A stretch of 36,885 nt of DNA from Chloroflexota bacterium. Lineage in GTDB: Bacteria > Chloroflexota > Anaerolineae > Promineifilales > Promineifilaceae. The notes beneath the pieces were generated by a model. It was not told the origin of the DNA, made no database searches, and saw only the letters and a program-made list of their open reading frames with translations. The translations under genes were made by a program, and so were the position numbers. Positions 1 to 7,022 of this stretch are shown one piece after another (the first letter of the stretch is position 1; every line of letters begins with the position of its first letter). The stretch lies in NCBI GenBank assembly GCA_024223125.1, contig JAAEOP010000621.1, positions 1 to 36,885 of the forward strand, written 5' to 3'.

Positions 1-304
1 CCCACAAATATGGGTAAAAACAGGTTGTCACCCCCATATGTTGCGATCTGGTAATTGTTGAATTATCTGACATTGAAAAACCGATCCATAGGATGTTGCT
101 GTTCACTTTCCCCCATATGCAGAGGATGAATTTGCTTAACTTCAAAAATTTTAAGCGAAAGAAGGGTTATAGAAAAGATTGCCCACTTAAATTTTGACAA
201 CCAACCTTTTTATGGTGCAAAACAATACATGGAAAAAACGAAATTTCATAATTTCAGCAACAGTTATGGAAACGGCCGTTCCACCCACCACCTTCCTCAC
301 CTCA
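1..304. mobile_element. AT-rich window edge, possible end of an insertion sequence
   Basis: No gene is visible here. On the minus strand the segment at about 130-161 begins TTCGCTTAAAATTTTTGA and continues to AAGCAAATT; this resembles the sequence at 36755-36787 (TTCGCTTAAATTTTGACA ... AAGCAAATT) lying just outside the transposase start at the right edge. This suggests that the left edge holds the terminus of a related element whose transposase is outside the window. A second partial match (CTTAAATTTTGACA) lies at 185-198. The region has no CGGCCG before 272, unlike most of the window. The case rests on short AT-rich similarity only. Confidence 0.25.
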
Positions 305-1918
305 TTAACCGCGATTTAGGCGTTCACGGCCGTAAGCCACAAAACGGCGCAGCTCCTTCAACCCCAACCCCCAACAAACAAATAAATATACCAATCCCCC
401 CACAAAACAGCCCACAATCATCTGCATCAATATAGGTAAATGGACGACTTGTAGCAAAACCCACCACATGGTAAACCCCATCAAAATTGAAGCAATCATC
501 ATGCGCCAGAAGCCATCTAGTAGGATACGGCCGTGTATCCCTTTCAAACGGCCGCGCAGCAGCCACAAAAGCAAACAAGCTTCCAACAAATTAGAAAGAC
601 TAAATCCTAAAGCCAATCCACCCAGCGACTGTCCTCCATATGCGGGGAAAACAGTAAAAGCCAGCCAGGTACTCAACAGCCACATCAAAACAATTTGAAC
701 GCCTCCCGCCACAACCGGTGTAATCGTATCACTTAAAGCATAAAATGTACGGGCGATGACTTCTAAGGCTGTCAGAGACACCAACCCCCCGGCCAAAAAC
801 AGTAAAGCCCAGGTTACAAGGGTGGTGTCCTCGGCCGTAAAAGCGCCCCGCTCAAACAAAATGGTCACAATAGGTTCGCGTAAAAATAGTATCAATGTAG
901 TCGCCGGTAGGCCTAAGAATAAAACAACACGCAGAGAATCGGCCAGAATTTGGCGCAGTTCATCATAGGCTTGACGCGCTGCCAGACTGGACATTGTGGG
1001 AAAGGCGGCAATACCCAACGCCTGCCCAATAATACCCTGTGGCAAAATGATGATGCGGAAAGCGGTGTTTAAGGCCGGGTAGCTGCCCAGAATCATCAAA
1101 TCAGTCATGTACACAAAAAGTAGTCGGTTGATTTCGCTAAATGACAGCCCCAATACACGGGGAGCCATCAGTTTAAGGACTTGCAACACGCCGGGGTCTC
1201 GCACAGTTACAACGGCCGTGTACCGTGCCCCCTTCTGTTTTAACCCTGGCAACTGAATCAGCAGATGCCCCATCGCTCCGGCCACTGTGCCAATGGCAAA
1301 ACCAATTGCCGGCGTCGTATTGCTGAAAATGGGCCAGAGTCGGCCGCCGGCAATGATGCCCAACGTATAAATCGTCGGCGCTAAGGCGGGTAGCAGAAAA
1401 TGCTGCCGGGCATTGAGCGTACCCATGATGACGCCGCTCACCCCAAAAATAATGGAGGACAGCAGCATAATCCGCATAAGCGCCACGGTTAGGGGTAATA
1501 TTTGCGGATATTCTTCAATCTGGTTTTCGGCAAAAAAGTCTACAATTTGGGGCGTAAAAAAGGCAGCCACAATGCAAACAAGCGTCATGACAATGAAAAC
1601 CAGATTGATGATAGCAGAAAACAGCCGCCAGCCTCCGGCTTCATCGTCACGCTCAAAATAAGCCGTAAACATGGGGATAAACGCCGCCCCAATAGCCCCG
1701 CCCGCCAAAATTAGGAAGATTGACTCCGGGAAACGGGAAGCAATGTCAAAGGCGACGGCTTCTGGTGTGGCAATGCCCAGCGTTGAACGAACAACCATCT
1801 CCCGCACCAGTCCGACCATTCGCGCCAGCAAAACGAGAGCGCCTACCAATCCGGCCGCTTGTAATACACGCTTACGGCCGTCTACGACCGTATCTTCATC
1901 TCTTTCGGTTACAGACAT
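305..1918 (-). CDS. murJ: Lipid II flippase MurJ
   Basis: MurJ moves lipid II across the cytoplasmic membrane for peptidoglycan synthesis and belongs to the MOP/MVF flippase superfamily. The 537-residue protein is close to the family's usual length. It is almost entirely hydrophobic, with about 14 predicted membrane segments, a basic N terminus, and the early signature LARMVGLVREMVV followed by AFDIASRFPESIF, typical of MurJ. The C terminus ends in a short basic tail. The start ATG has no Shine-Dalgarno sequence; an extended -10 box lies 8 bp upstream, so the message is probably leaderless. No other cell-wall genes adjoin it; the next gene is divergent. Confidence 0.93.
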   Translation of the reverse strand: MSVTERDEDTVVDGRKRVLQAAGLVGALVLLARMVGLVREMVVRSTLGIATPEAVAFDIASRFPESIFLILAGGAIGAAFIPMFTAYFERDDEAGGWRLFSAIINLVFIVMTLVCIVAAFFTPQIVDFFAENQIEEYPQILPLTVALMRIMLLSSIIFGVSGVIMGTLNARQHFLLPALAPTIYTLGIIAGGRLWPIFSNTTPAIGFAIGTVAGAMGHLLIQLPGLKQKGARYTAVVTVRDPGVLQVLKLMAPRVLGLSFSEINRLLFVYMTDLMILGSYPALNTAFRIIILPQGIIGQALGIAAFPTMSSLAARQAYDELRQILADSLRVVLFLGLPATTLILFLREPIVTILFERGAFTAEDTTLVTWALLFLAGGLVSLTALEVIARTFYALSDTITPVVAGGVQIVLMWLLSTWLAFTVFPAYGGQSLGGLALGFSLSNLLEACLLLWLLRGRLKGIHGRILLDGFWRMMIASILMGFTMWWVLLQVVHLPILMQMIVGCFVGGLVYLFVCWGLGLKELRRFVAYGRERLNRG

Positions 1919-1926
1919 AGGTGGAG

Positions 1927-1935
1927 ATTATAACA
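1927..1935 (-). promoter_or_regulatory. Extended -10 promoter of murJ, probably leaderless
   Basis: On the minus strand the sequence TGTTATAAT (extended -10) ends 8 bp before the murJ ATG. The corresponding -35 position is only T-rich. Transcription would start at or within 1-2 bases of the start codon, and the region lacks a Shine-Dalgarno sequence. Confidence 0.5.
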
Positions 1936-1949
1936 GCGGGCACAAAAAA

Positions 1950-2014
1950 AGGGTTGGCTTAACGCCAACCCTCTGATTTTTGTGGAGAGTCAGGAACGCC
2001 GAAACCTGACTCTC
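1950..2014. terminator. Two perfect hairpins in the murJ-GT39 divergent gap
   Basis: Hairpin 1 is AGGGTTGGC (1950-1958), loop TTAAC, GCCAACCCT (1964-1972); on the minus strand it is followed by a run of seven T, as in an intrinsic terminator. Hairpin 2 is GAGAGTCAGG (1985-1994), a 10-base loop, CCTGACTCTC (2005-2014). They lie upstream of both divergent genes, so hairpin 1 would stop minus-strand transcripts just before the murJ promoter. A leader-RNA role is possible. The rest of 1919-2197 holds a purine-rich run at 2021-2042 and three imperfect 11-bp units (CTACGCCAAAC-like) at 2099-2131. Confidence 0.55.
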
Positions 2015-2160
2015 ATTAAAAGGAGGAGAAGAAGAAGAGATTTTTACCCTTCGTTATGTATATTATATGATTGTCCTACGGTCGTCTGTACGCCGTCCCT
2101 ACGCCAAACCCACGCCAAACCTACGCTTGTGAAAGAAGGAGCAACCACCCGCCAATTCCT

Positions 2161-2190
2161 TTCGACATAGAACTTAGCAACCGATACAAT
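2161..2190 (+). promoter_or_regulatory. Promoter of the GT39 gene, probably leaderless
   Basis: TTCGAC (2161-2166), an 18-bp spacer and TACAAT (2185-2190) lie with only 7 bp between the -10 box and the ATG at 2198. No Shine-Dalgarno sequence is present, so the transcript would begin at or next to the start codon. Confidence 0.45.
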
Positions 2191-2197
2191 CCCCCAC

Positions 2198-4993
2198 ATG
2201 CGCACCCTCAACCGCTACCATGCTCTGCTCTTCATGCTTTTTTGCCTGATGGTATCAGCCACTCTTCGCCTGCCCGATCTGTCTCACACGCCACCGGGCG
2301 TCCATTATGACGAAGCCGCCAATGGGGTGTTGGCGGCCGAAATCGGTCTTGAGGGAAAACGCCCCCTTTTCATTTCCAGTTATACCGGCAAAGAAGTGCT
2401 GTTTTTTTATCTGGCGGGCGGGTTGATGCGTTTGATTGGCGATTCTGTGTCCACGTTGCGTTTAACGGCCGCAGCCATCGGTATTCTCACTGTGGCCACC
2501 ACTTACTGGTTGGGCCTGGAGCTATTCCGTGATCGTCGTATTGCTTTATTAGCGGCCGCACTGTTAGCAGTCAGCTTCTGGCATTTACTGTTCAGTCGTC
2601 TGGGGTTCCGGGCCATTACCCAACCCTTTTTGCAAACATTAACAGCAGCCGCATTACTGCACGGCTACCGCAAAAATGATTGGCGATGGTTAATCGCCGC
2701 GGGCGTCTTTCTGGGATTAACAGCTTACACATACCTGGCCGCCCGTATGTTTCCCCTGCTCCTTTTAGTTGCTTTGCTACCCTTGCTATTCAACCGAAAA
2801 AAACGGCGTTTACGCTGGTTACAAACGGCGCTGATGGGACTGTTGGCGCTGGCTGTTTCCCTGCCCCTGCTCAACTTTTTCTGGCAGCGACCAGAAGCTT
2901 TTTGGGTACGTATTTCGCAAGTTTCTACAGACAGTGAAGGGCTACCACTTAACATTAGTCTGCTCAAATCAGGGGGCATGCTATTTTTGCGGGGTGATCC
3001 TTACTGGCGTTTTAATTTACCGGAACGGCCGTTGTTTGACTGGTTCTGGGGCGGTTTACTCATCGTCGGTTGGGTCATTCTTCTGCTTCAATGGCGGAAG
3101 CTTGAAGAAGACTGGCAGCGTACAGGCTCTCTCTTGCTCATCCTGGCCCCGTTCATCATGATTCTGCCTACAGCCCTGGCAACTAACGAAATCGTACCCA
3201 GCAATCTGCGTGCCATTGGCCTGATCCCTTTTCTCTTTTATTTGCCCGCAGTGGGGTTGATGACATTGCTGGATGATTTACAGAAACGCTTCGGCCGTCC
3301 AAAACTAACGCCAGCTCTTTTTACGGCCGCCATGCTGCTTCTGATGGCTGGCAGTTTATATGTAGAACAACTCTATTTCCAGGATTGGGGAGCGACGCCA
3401 GATGTGTATTTGGAAACAGATGGGGATTTAACGGCCGTTGCCCCATTCCTCGATCAAACAGACACGGCCGACAAAAAAATCTACGTTGCTGCCCTGCATT
3501 ACAAACACCCCACCCTGGCCTTCCTCAGTGAAAAATATGGTCAGGTCAAATGGCTGCCCCAAAGTCAGGCGCTTGTTTTTCCAGCCAACGGCCGTGCCCT
3601 TTACATCTTCCCCCAACGCAGCCCCATACCATCCTGGGCCGCCGGTTACTTTGCAGAGGCCAGCCAACTGCCCAACCAGGAAGCGCCTGACGGTTCTCCG
3701 GCCTTCATCGCCTACGAACTCGCCCAAACCCCCACGCTTACCATCACCCATCCCCTAAACGCCAATTTTGGCGACAGCATTACCTTGCTTGGTTATGATG
3801 TGGAACCGGGCACGGCCGCCGGTACACTGCCCCTCACCCTTTACTGGCACATTACCCAACCCCAGGCGGGAGACTTCACCCCATTTGTACACCTGGAAGA
3901 TGAATGGGGGCATCGTTGGAGCCAGGTAGAAACATTTGCTTACCCGGCCGAACAATGGGAAATAGGAGAAACGATTGTGCAGCGTATCAATGTGCCCATT
4001 CCACCGGGTACGCCGCCGGGCGACTATCTTTTACAGGTGGGCTTGTTTTCTGGCGCTACCAGAGAACAACTACCACAATTGGATGGCGACGGCCGTTACG
4101 CCGGCACGGCCGTCCTCATTCCCAACGTCCCCATTCAAGCCAGCCCCTTGCCCGACCATCTGCCAACCGCCTCCTTCACACTCAACACCGAAATACAACC
4201 TGGACTACGCCTGACCGGATATGAACGGGGCCCGGCCGAACTGGTGGCAGGCACGCCGTATGGCATTGCGCTCTGGTGGCTGGCTACCAATCCCCAATCT
4301 CCTTTAACCACCCGTCTGACACTTACCCAACCTGGCGTGACTGAATTAACATTGCTGGAAACCCAACCTGTTCACAATAGCTACCCGTTTGACGCCTGGG
4401 AAACGCCGCAATTTCTGATTGACCGCCAAACATTTACCCTGCCGTCTGATACGCCATCCGGAAATTACCTGCTCAATGCCCAATTCATCAATGAACAAGG
4501 AGAAGTGGTAGAAACGGTAGGGCTAGGCCCACTTTCTGTGACCCCCAGTAACCGTACCTTTACCCCGCCGGCCGTCAAAAATGAAATGGCCGTCACCCTC
4601 GGCAATGAAATCGAGCTAATCGGCTACACGCTCAATCCAACCCCCGAACCAGGACAATACAGCCTGACATTGGTTTGGCAAGCCCAACAAGCGCCCACCA
4701 CTGACTACACTGTCTTTGTTCATTTGCTGCAACCAGATGGCCGCTGCGACCCTTGCGCCTGGCAGCAAGACGTCATGCCCCAAGCAGGCCAATACCCCAC
4801 CTCCCGCTGGCTGGCTGGCGAGGTCATCATTGACAGTTATCAAATAACGCTGCCAGAAGATACGCCCCCCGGTAGTTATCCCTTAGAAATTGGACTTTAC
4901 AATGCGGAAAACGGCCGTCGCCTACAAGTCACCACCCCCGACGGCGTCCAAAGCGATGTCTTCTTCCTTAACCCCCTGGTAATTGACAATTGA
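2198..4993 (+). CDS. GT39-family membrane glycosyltransferase with C-terminal beta-domains
   Basis: Predicted polyprenyl-phosphate-dependent glycosyltransferase of the GT39/PMT (ArnT-like) superfamily, acting on the outer face of the membrane. Residues 1-30 form the first membrane segment. Then comes PPGVHYDEAANG, with the acidic Asp-Glu pair expected in the first external loop of this fold, followed by about 10-12 membrane segments to residue 395. From about residue 500 the protein is extracellular and contains three related beta-sandwich units, each running from LLGYDV/LTGYER/LIGYTL to a PxxTPxGxYxL strand pair. The substrate is unknown. The last codons and stop lie in a heptad repeat shared with the 3' end of pheA. 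The 931-residue length is much greater than the catalytic domain alone. Confidence 0.85.
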   Translation: MRTLNRYHALLFMLFCLMVSATLRLPDLSHTPPGVHYDEAANGVLAAEIGLEGKRPLFISSYTGKEVLFFYLAGGLMRLIGDSVSTLRLTAAAIGILTVATTYWLGLELFRDRRIALLAAALLAVSFWHLLFSRLGFRAITQPFLQTLTAAALLHGYRKNDWRWLIAAGVFLGLTAYTYLAARMFPLLLLVALLPLLFNRKKRRLRWLQTALMGLLALAVSLPLLNFFWQRPEAFWVRISQVSTDSEGLPLNISLLKSGGMLFLRGDPYWRFNLPERPLFDWFWGGLLIVGWVILLLQWRKLEEDWQRTGSLLLILAPFIMILPTALATNEIVPSNLRAIGLIPFLFYLPAVGLMTLLDDLQKRFGRPKLTPALFTAAMLLLMAGSLYVEQLYFQDWGATPDVYLETDGDLTAVAPFLDQTDTADKKIYVAALHYKHPTLAFLSEKYGQVKWLPQSQALVFPANGRALYIFPQRSPIPSWAAGYFAEASQLPNQEAPDGSPAFIAYELAQTPTLTITHPLNANFGDSITLLGYDVEPGTAAGTLPLTLYWHITQPQAGDFTPFVHLEDEWGHRWSQVETFAYPAEQWEIGETIVQRINVPIPPGTPPGDYLLQVGLFSGATREQLPQLDGDGRYAGTAVLIPNVPIQASPLPDHLPTASFTLNTEIQPGLRLTGYERGPAELVAGTPYGIALWWLATNPQSPLTTRLTLTQPGVTELTLLETQPVHNSYPFDAWETPQFLIDRQTFTLPSDTPSGNYLLNAQFINEQGEVVETVGLGPLSVTPSNRTFTPPAVKNEMAVTLGNEIELIGYTLNPTPEPGQYSLTLVWQAQQAPTTDYTVFVHLLQPDGRCDPCAWQQDVMPQAGQYPTSRWLAGEVIIDSYQITLPEDTPPGSYPLEIGLYNAENGRRLQVTTPDGVQSDVFFLNPLVIDN

Positions 4994-5030
4994 TAAATTG
5001 ATAATTGTCAATTGTCAATTTTCAATTGCT
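4981..5030. repeat. Heptad repeat array and bidirectional terminator
   Basis: Seven units of an AATTGnn heptad run without a break: AATTGAC, AATTGAT, AAATTGAT (8 bp), AATTGTC, AATTGTC, AATTTTC, AATTGCT. The first and fourth units form a perfect 11-bp inverted repeat (4981-4991 with 5003-5013). The array contains the stop codons of both convergent genes, so both proteins end in Ile-Asp-Asn. It probably ends transcription on both strands. Confidence 0.8.
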
Positions 5031-5853
5031 TTGCTACCGGGTAGCTACCCAATACCTGCAAAAAGGAAGTGTGTTTTAAGATGCCTAGCATCGCTTCTTG
5101 CACAATTTTCTCATCCTCATGCCCCAGAAAATCTACAAAAAAGCGATAATGCCAGGGACGGTTACGCCGCGGCCGTGATTCAATCTTGGTCAGGTTCAAT
5201 CCCCGGCTAGCCAGTTCACCCAAAATGGAATGGAGCGCGCCGGGCACATGCCGCGTCGTGAAAATGATAGAGGTTTTGCTAGGGTCCTGCCGCGGTGGGT
5301 CAGATTTACCGAGTAGAAAGAAGCGGGTGTAATTGAAAGTCTCATCTTCGATATGTTGTGCCAACAGTTCCAGATTGTACGTTTCAGCGGCCAATTTGCT
5401 GGCTACGGCCGCCGTCTGTGGTTGCGGATTGTTTGCCAGATCGCGGGCAGCGCCGGCCGTATCATAATGCTCCACCGGCTGAATGCGTAAACGGCGCAAA
5501 CTGCGCTCACACTGCGCCAACGCCTGCGGATGGGACAGGGCGCGGTTAATATCTTGCAGTTTTGTGCCTGCTGGGGCCATCAGATAATGCTCCACCTTCA
5601 CAATTACCTCCGCCTGCACCCGTAAATCATGATCAATCAGCAAATCGTAAGCCGGGGCAATCATCCCCGCCAGCGAATTTTCCACCGGCAACATGCCCTG
5701 CGTTGCCTGTCCATTATGAATGCTCTCAAAAATCTCGGTGAAGGTGTGACACGGCCGTGAGGCCGTTTCCGGCCCACAATGTTCATGTACCGCCTGCTCA
5801 GAATACGCTCCCGGTTCCCCCTGAAAAGCCACAATCATCGGTGAATCATTCAT
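5008..5853 (-). CDS. pheA: Prephenate dehydratase
   Basis: Converts prephenate to phenylpyruvate in phenylalanine synthesis. The 281 residues match the monofunctional form: a catalytic domain at about 6-185 and an ACT regulatory domain at about 193-270. Visible signatures are FQGEPGAYSE near the start, PVENS at 56-60, TRF at 176-178 (the Thr needed for catalysis) and ESRP at 225-228, which binds the feedback inhibitor phenylalanine. No chorismate mutase domain is present. The gene stands alone, convergent with the glycosyltransferase, and its last five codons come from the heptad array at 4981-5030. Enzyme activity and feedback control are inferred from the family. Confidence 0.95.
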   Translation of the reverse strand: MNDSPMIVAFQGEPGAYSEQAVHEHCGPETASRPCHTFTEIFESIHNGQATQGMLPVENSLAGMIAPAYDLLIDHDLRVQAEVIVKVEHYLMAPAGTKLQDINRALSHPQALAQCERSLRRLRIQPVEHYDTAGAARDLANNPQPQTAAVASKLAAETYNLELLAQHIEDETFNYTRFFLLGKSDPPRQDPSKTSIIFTTRHVPGALHSILGELASRGLNLTKIESRPRRNRPWHYRFFVDFLGHEDEKIVQEAMLGILKHTSFLQVLGSYPVAKQLKIDN

Positions 5854-5897
5854 TTTCTCATCCTCATTTCAAAACTCATTCCCAAAGTATACTTGAA

Positions 5898-5945
5898 TTG
5901 ACACCCATCCCCCATCTTGTATAGAATAGCCATAAACATGGCTAT
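5898..5945 (+). promoter_or_regulatory. Promoter and palindromic operator of the Phd/VapC module
   Basis: TTGACA (5898-5903) and TAGAAT (5922-5927, 18-bp spacer) or TATAGA (5920-5925, 16-bp spacer) form a good sigma-70-type promoter. The perfect inverted repeat ATAGCCAT-AAAC-ATGGCTAT (5926-5945) overlaps the -10 edge and transcription start. This is where a Phd/YefM antitoxin would bind to repress its own operon. The ATG at 5958 follows TTGGAGGCGCT, a strong ribosome binding site. Confidence 0.7.
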
Positions 5946-5957
5946 CTTGGAGGCGCT

Positions 5958-6257
5958 ATGACACAAACAACCTATTCAATTGCAGAAGCACGTAACCAGT
6001 TTACAGCACTTGTTCGTGATGTGGAAAAAACGGCACGGCCGATAGAGGTAACGCGGCGCGGTCAGCCAGTTGTGGTTATCCTCTCCACAAAGGAGTATGT
6101 TCGCTTGTTGGCAAATCAGCCAAAACACGATTTCTGGGCAGCTTACCAGCAGTGGCGACAGAATTGGAACGTTGATGAACTCGATATCAATCCAGATGAG
6201 ATTTGGGGAGATAGTCGTGATCGCACACCCGTAAAGGACACAAATCCATGGGGCTGA
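5958..6257 (+). CDS. Phd/YefM-family antitoxin
   Basis: Antitoxin of a type II toxin-antitoxin pair; the family binds its own promoter and neutralises the toxin through its C-terminal tail. The N-terminal half carries the usual signature SIAEARNQFTALVRDVEK followed by PIEVTRRGQPVVVILS and a YVRLL helix. The acidic, Trp-rich tail from residue 60 on would wrap the toxin. Length 99 residues. The strong promoter, palindrome and Shine-Dalgarno sequence upstream support autoregulation. The stop overlaps the toxin start by 10 bp, implying coupled translation. The region has only one CGGCCG, so it may be recently acquired. Confidence 0.9.
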   Translation: MTQTTYSIAEARNQFTALVRDVEKTARPIEVTRRGQPVVVILSTKEYVRLLANQPKHDFWAAYQQWRQNWNVDELDINPDEIWGDSRDRTPVKDTNPWG

Positions 6258-6679
6258 ATTATCTACTAGATACGAACGTTATTTCTGAACCTGTTCGGAA
6301 AGCGCCAAATGTGCATGTGATGGCGCAGATACAAGCCGTAGCGGGGAAAATAGCCATTGCCGCCACCACCTGGCACGAACTGTTATTTGGACTGTTCAAA
6401 ATGCCAGCATCTCGCAAACGTACTGTTATTGAGCGCTATTTATTAGAGACGGTACGAACAGAGATACCGATTATGGATTATGATGCGGATGCAGCCGCAT
6501 GGTTTGCCAAAGAACGGGCGCGGTTAAGTCAGATTGGACGACCGCCTTCATACTCTGATGGGCAAATTGCCGCGGTTGCGGCCACAAATGATCTCATTCT
6601 TGTGACTCGCAATGTAAGCGATTTTGCAAATTTTGATTCGCTGAATATCGAAAATTGGTTCGATGATATGGAAATGTAA
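6248..6679 (+). CDS. VapC-family PIN-domain toxin
   Basis: Predicted Mg-dependent ribonuclease, the toxin partner of the upstream antitoxin. The 143 residues form one PIN domain: YLLDTNVISE gives the first acidic ligand, TWHELLFGL the conserved Glu, YSDGQIAAVAATN the third acidic residue, and LVTRNVSDFANF the final motif (Asn and Asp at the usual positions). RNA target unknown; VapC relatives cut tRNA or 23S rRNA. The ATG overlaps the antitoxin gene by 10 bp and the stop sits in the terminator stem. All key residues appear intact, so the module is likely functional. Confidence 0.9.
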   Translation: MGLNYLLDTNVISEPVRKAPNVHVMAQIQAVAGKIAIAATTWHELLFGLFKMPASRKRTVIERYLLETVRTEIPIMDYDADAAAWFAKERARLSQIGRPPSYSDGQIAAVAATNDLILVTRNVSDFANFDSLNIENWFDDMEM

Positions 6680-6694
6680 GTAACATTTCCATAT
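6666..6694 (+). terminator. Terminator of the Phd/VapC operon
   Basis: A perfect 11-bp stem, ATATGGAAATG (6666-6676) with CATTTCCATAT (6684-6694), has a 7-base loop containing the toxin stop codon and is followed by TTT. It is AT-rich, so it is a moderate terminator at best. Confidence 0.55.
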
Positions 6695-6712
6695 TTTGGG
6701 GACAAAAGTTGA

Positions 6713-7019
6713 ACTTTTTCAGAACGTTTGTATAAAGAACATTGTCGTTAACTTAAGACCTCGCAGGTTTCCAAAATGATCTACGCCCCTCTGAGGTTTT
6801 GCGTTAAAACCTGCGAGGTCTTCGCTTAAGTTAACACTTATGGTATAAAGAATATCCTTTGCGTGAATTCTATTTTGTGCATACAGATCGGGAACAGCTA
6901 GGCATTCGTGAACGGCAATGGCTAAGTATTTTGAAGAGGATGCAGCTTACTTTAGCTCACTCACAAGCCAATACAATTCCAGCCACGAAAAGAGAAAATT
7001 TCTTGGGATCTCTCATACC
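6713..7019 (+). pseudogene. Possible coding remnant interrupted by the palindromic element
   Basis: If the element at 6740-6842 and one copy of its duplication are removed, an open frame joins from 6713 through GTATAAAGAA into TATCCTTTGCGTGAATTC. It reads Glu-Arg-Leu-Tyr-Lys-Glu-Tyr-Pro-Leu-Arg-Glu-Phe and on to ...RENFLGSLIP near 7018. No family is recognised, the frame has an upstream stop (6710-6712), and no start signal is seen. It could be the tail of a lost gene or a chance open frame. Confidence 0.22.
6730..6852. mobile_element. Miniature palindromic element with 10-bp target duplication
   Basis: A 103-bp element (6740-6842) is flanked by the perfect direct repeat GTATAAAGAA at 6730-6739 and 6843-6852. 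Its ends are near-inverted: CATTGTCGTTAACTTAAG on the left against CATAAGTGTTAACTTAAG read inward from the right. Inside is a long stem built on GACCTCGCAGGTTT (left) and AAACCTGCGAGGTC (right); the right arm has five extra bases. It encodes nothing and resembles a MITE moved by a transposase in trans. It may also end transcription of the adjacent minus-strand gene. Confidence 0.75.
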
Positions 7020-7022
7020 TCG

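Noticed and set aside
185..198. 14-bp match CTTAAATTTTGACA to 36759-36772 as proof of a second IS copy
   Set aside because: A 14-bp AT-rich match is expected by chance about once or more among all pairs in this window.
5958..6679. A phage-defence island around the toxin-antitoxin pair
   Set aside because: Only the TA pair is present; no restriction, Abi, CBASS or retron gene is seen next to it.
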